Origin: JBFMEX01 sp040752215
GTDB lineage: Bacteria > Pseudomonadota > Alphaproteobacteria > Rhizobiales > Hyphomicrobiaceae
DNA: 64,000 bases
Direction: 5' to 3'
Assembly: GCA_040752215.1 (NCBI GenBank)
Contig: JBFMEX010000068.1
Span: 1 to 64,000 of the forward strand
The notes beneath the pieces were generated by a model. That model was not told the DNA's origin, did not search any database, and saw nothing but the letters and a program-made list of their open reading frames with translations. Below, one piece after another: positions 62,101 through 64,000 of this stretch (positions are counted from its first letter, which is position 1; every line of letters begins with the position of its first letter). A program made the translations under genes and the position numbers.

Positions 62101-64000
62101 GGAGTCAAAATAGGAGCACCCGACAAGATCGCCTCAGGCGCCATGCTCGACGTTCCGGTCCGCATCACGGGTCTGACACCCGGCGAGGACGCGCGCGTCA
62201 CCGTCGCCGCGGTCGATGTCGGCATCCTCAACATGACGCGCTTCAAGTCGCCGGCGCCGGATGCCTGGTTCAACGCCCAGCGCCGCCTCGGCCTCGAGAT
62301 CCGCGATTTCTATGGCCGCCTGATCGACGGCATGCGCGCCGAGCGCGGCACGCTGCGCTCTGGCGGCGACGGCGACGAGGGTATGACCGCCGATGGTGCC
62401 CCGCCGGTCGAGGAGACTGTCGCCCTGTTCTCCGGCATTACCAAGGTCGGCGCCGACGGCACCGCCAAGGTCTCGTTCGCGCTGCCCGATTTCAACGGCT
62501 CGGTCCGCCTGATGGCGGTTGCCTGGAGCAGGGCCAAGGTCGGCCACGCAGACCGCGAAGTCATCGTCCGCGATCCAATCGCGCTCACCGCCTCGGGGCC
62601 GCGCTTCATCACCCTCGGCGACGAGCTCCGACTGGAGCTCGCCATGCACAACATCGAGGGCCCGGGCGCGCTCTACGAGGCGAGCCTGACGGACGCCGCG
62701 CCGACAGGCGCCGCCAAGCCGCTCGCAACGCGGGCCGTGCAGCTCGACGCCGGCAAGCGCAAGGTCGAGTGGATCAGCCTGAAGCCACGCGACGTCGGCC
62801 TGCAGACGCTCGACGTCGCCGTCAAGGGCCCCGACGGCATCCTCGTCAAGCGCCGCCTGACCTACGACGTGAAGCCGCCGGCGGGCGACGTCAGGCGCAC
62901 CACCGTCGCCAAGCTTCCCGGCAAAGGCGGCAAGCTGACGCTCGGCGCCGATCTCGTGCACGACCTGATCGCGTCGCGCACCCGCATCGACCTCGCCATC
63001 GGACCGATGGCGCGCCTCGACGTGCCGGGCCTGCTGGCGCAGCTCGACCGCTATCCCTACGGCTGCGCCGAGCAGACCGTGTCGCGCGCGCTGCCGCTGC
63101 TCTACTCCAACCTCGTTGCGAGCCGCATCGGCCTCGGCACCGACAAGGAGCTGAAGGCGCGCGTCGAAAAGGCGATCGATCGCGTGATGGAGATGCAGGA
63201 CGGCTCCGGCGCGTTCGGCGCCTGGGGGCCGGCGAGCGAGGATGTCTGGCTGACGAGCTACGTCACCGACTTCCTCACCCGTGCCAAGGAGACCGGCTAC
63301 GCGGTGCCGGCCGGGCGGCTCGGCCAGGCACTCGACCGGCTGCAGAACTTCGTTTCCTACGCACAGGACTTCGACAAGGGCGGCGAGGACCGCGCCTACG
63401 CGCTCTACGTGCTGGCCCGCAACGGCCGCGCCCCGATCGGCGAGCTGCGCTATTACGTCGACACTCGGCTCGACCGCTTCGCGTCCCCGCTGGCCAAGGC
63501 CCAGCTCGGCGCCGCGCTCGCCATGATGGCCGACAGGGAACGCGCCGAGCGCGCTTTCCGCGCCGCAATGGCGGAGCTCGACAAGCAGCCGGTCGAGGTC
63601 GCCCGCGCCGACTACGGCTCCTCCATCCGCGATGGAGCGGCCCTCGTCACGCTCGCCGCCGAGACCGGCATCGCCAAGGGCGATACCCCGCGTCTCGTCG
63701 ACGTGGTCGCCAAGGCCTATGGCGCGCGGACCTATACCTCGACCCAGGAGCAGGCGTGGCTGCTGATGGCCGCCAAGGCGCTCGGCGACGAGAGCGCCGC
63801 GACCCGCGTCAGCGTCGCAGGCAAGCGCGTCGAGGGCGCCAAGGCGTTGAGCCTCTCGGTCGCCGAGCTGCAGGCCGGCGCGATCGAAATCGTCAACGAC
63901 GGCGACGAGCCGACCGACGTGGTCGTCTCCGTGCTCGGCGCGGCGATGACGCCGGAGCCGGCGATCGCCAAGGGCTTCGCCATCGAGCGCAGCTACTACA
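59188..64000 (+). CDS. Bacterial alpha-2-macroglobulin family protein (3' end outside window)
   Basis: The frame is open from ATG 59188 to the last base (1604 codons seen). The product has a signal peptide (1-23), an N-terminal helical/TPR-like part, repeated macroglobulin domains, a bait-type region, the A2M core P-D-F-N-G-S-V-R-L-M-A-V-A-W-S, and a thioester motif Cys1293-A-E-Q1296 in Y-P-Y-G-C-A-E-Q-T-V. The window ends in A-K-G-F-A-I-E-R-S-Y-Y, close to the usual C-terminal domain. Such proteins trap proteases in the periplasm and usually have pbpC (penicillin-binding protein 1C) next door; that gene would be to the right of the window. No lipobox is present, unlike E. coli YfhM. Confidence 0.92.
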   Translation, partial: MRLLARALASLLVLCLALPATAAERTFAHSGIAKDAERYETYLKSNWKPGKAKPAELVAAGAKALAQDARLAARNYAMAVVAEEGNTRAWIGLARALLAIQPDPTKGSERYDLPVNASGSAYLAYLRAKDVATKAEALVVLSEALRKRSYWRPAIEALKTSLALVDDSTAREALDKLTAEHGFRMTDYKTDSDAERPRLCAQFSEPLARGQVDFAKFVSVGGKDPESVTPEDKQLCIEGLAHGQRYEIQIRSGLPSAVGETLQRTATLAVYVPDRKPLVRFTGRAYVLPSRGQQGIPLVSVNTDAVAVEIYRIGDRNLVGAIEQGELQRQLSSWDVETLKSRSGERVYEGRLEVKSRLNEDVTTAFPLSDAVKELKPGAYAMIARPAKAGGGEGDGDGTLATQWFIVSDLGLTALSGTDGVHAFVRSLADARPVTGASVRLVARNNEVLATASTDAAGYVRFDAGLSRGEGGLQPALLVAERNGGEYAFLDLTAAAFDLSDRGVKGREAPGPIDGYLWTERGVYRPGEDVHFAALARDAAGKAASVPTTLVVTRPDGVEHRSYTLADQGLGGRAVSMSLGTGVMTGTWRASLATSAKDEPFARVSFLVEDFVPERIDMSLEAIDKELRPELPARIKAVGRYLYGPPAAELGLEGEIIVKASTRDVEGYPGYRFGLADETITPVRESIPELPDTDAEGKAELSVMLPAIPKTARPLEAELIVKLQESGGRTIQRSLTLPVAAGGARIGIKPLFDVGALGEDRPADFDVVSLDGSGRQLTVKGVEWQLSRLDTSWQWYSRDGSWNFEAVTIPRRVAAGTLDLEAGKPARISAPVTYGRYRLEVASGGAEGAMTTVVFNAGWVVGEDTADSPEALDVALDKATYKAGETAKLRIASKHAGKALVAVLGSSVHHVQEVDIAKGGGDVPVTVSGDWGPGAYVTAILYRAMDEAAKRMPTRAIGVRWLALDAEPRTLGVKIGAPDKIASGAMLDVPVRITGLTPGEDARVTVAAVDVGILNMTRFKSPAPDAWFNAQRRLGLEIRDFYGRLIDGMRAERGTLRSGGDGDEGMTADGAPPVEETVALFSGITKVGADGTAKVSFALPDFNGSVRLMAVAWSRAKVGHADREVIVRDPIALTASGPRFITLGDELRLELAMHNIEGPGALYEASLTDAAPTGAAKPLATRAVQLDAGKRKVEWISLKPRDVGLQTLDVAVKGPDGILVKRRLTYDVKPPAGDVRRTTVAKLPGKGGKLTLGADLVHDLIASRTRIDLAIGPMARLDVPGLLAQLDRYPYGCAEQTVSRALPLLYSNLVASRIGLGTDKELKARVEKAIDRVMEMQDGSGAFGAWGPASEDVWLTSYVTDFLTRAKETGYAVPAGRLGQALDRLQNFVSYAQDFDKGGEDRAYALYVLARNGRAPIGELRYYVDTRLDRFASPLAKAQLGAALAMMADRERAERAFRAAMAELDKQPVEVARADYGSSIRDGAALVTLAAETGIAKGDTPRLVDVVAKAYGARTYTSTQEQAWLLMAAKALGDESAATRVSVAGKRVEGAKALSLSVAELQAGAIEIVNDGDEPTDVVVSVLGAAMTPEPAIAKGFAIERSYY

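Overview
The window is GC-rich (roughly 65-70% by eye) and reads as chromosomal DNA of an alphaproteobacterium, most likely of the Hyphomicrobiales (Rhizobiales). The evidence is the conserved housekeeping block ubiG / lysC-ptsP-HTH gene-prfA-prmC-DUF4167 ... clpB, the alphaproteobacterial style of the two-component genes, and a 'CCCTCATCC...CCTTCTCCC' intergenic repeat of the kind common in that order. I see no phage, integrase, CRISPR array or tRNA gene. An intact RNase P RNA gene is present near 48 kb.

Layout. 0-7.7 kb: tail of an unknown gene, a SANT/Myb-like protein, a cytochrome b561/PepSY pair divergent from a PepSY-OmpR regulator-histidine kinase operon, two tandem paralogous secreted proteins, and a type II NADH dehydrogenase. 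7.8-12.6 kb: a LysR regulator divergent from tauE/safE-like exporter, GcvT-like and PanB-like genes. 12.9-23.6 kb, all on the minus strand: a SoxCD-like periplasmic sulfite (or sulfane) dehydrogenase, a GldA/GldFG-type ABC system, and a sulfonate/nitrate-type ABC importer with one binding protein, two permeases and two different ATPases. 24.3-30.6 kb, plus strand: a four-gene Rieske oxygenase operon recognised as methanesulfonate monooxygenase (msmABCD), followed by a cyclic-nucleotide-binding domain protein, xdhC, a mocA-like gene and a second cytochrome b561. 30.7-43.9 kb: clpB, MOSC protein, DUF4167 protein, prmC, prfA, ptsP, lysC, ubiG. 44-64 kb: mixed genes including a TRAP-type binding protein homologue, an EamA transporter remnant, a DjlA-like protein, an amidase, rnpB, a small cytochrome c, a hydrolase, a glycosyltransferase, a fused indolepyruvate:ferredoxin oxidoreductase, an unknown 879-residue membrane protein, and a large alpha-2-macroglobulin that runs off the right edge.

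How it fits together. The central proposal is that 7.8-30.6 kb is a methanesulfonate island. The MsmA homologue has the Rieske spacing C-x-H-x26-C-x2-H that sets methanesulfonate monooxygenase apart from other Rieske oxygenases. Methanesulfonate would enter through the divergent ABC importer and be cleaved in the cytoplasm to formaldehyde and sulfite. Sulfite could leave through the TauE/SafE-family carrier and be oxidised in the periplasm by the Tat-exported molybdoenzyme SoxC with cytochrome SoxD, feeding electrons to respiration. The GcvT-like and PanB-like proteins belong to families that handle tetrahydrofolate-bound one-carbon units and may deal with the C1 product. No soxXYZAB, panC, glycine-cleavage partners or xanthine-oxidase-family enzyme are in the window, which supports specialised roles for the lone family members here. 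Substrate and pathway are inferences from motifs and gene order, not shown directly.
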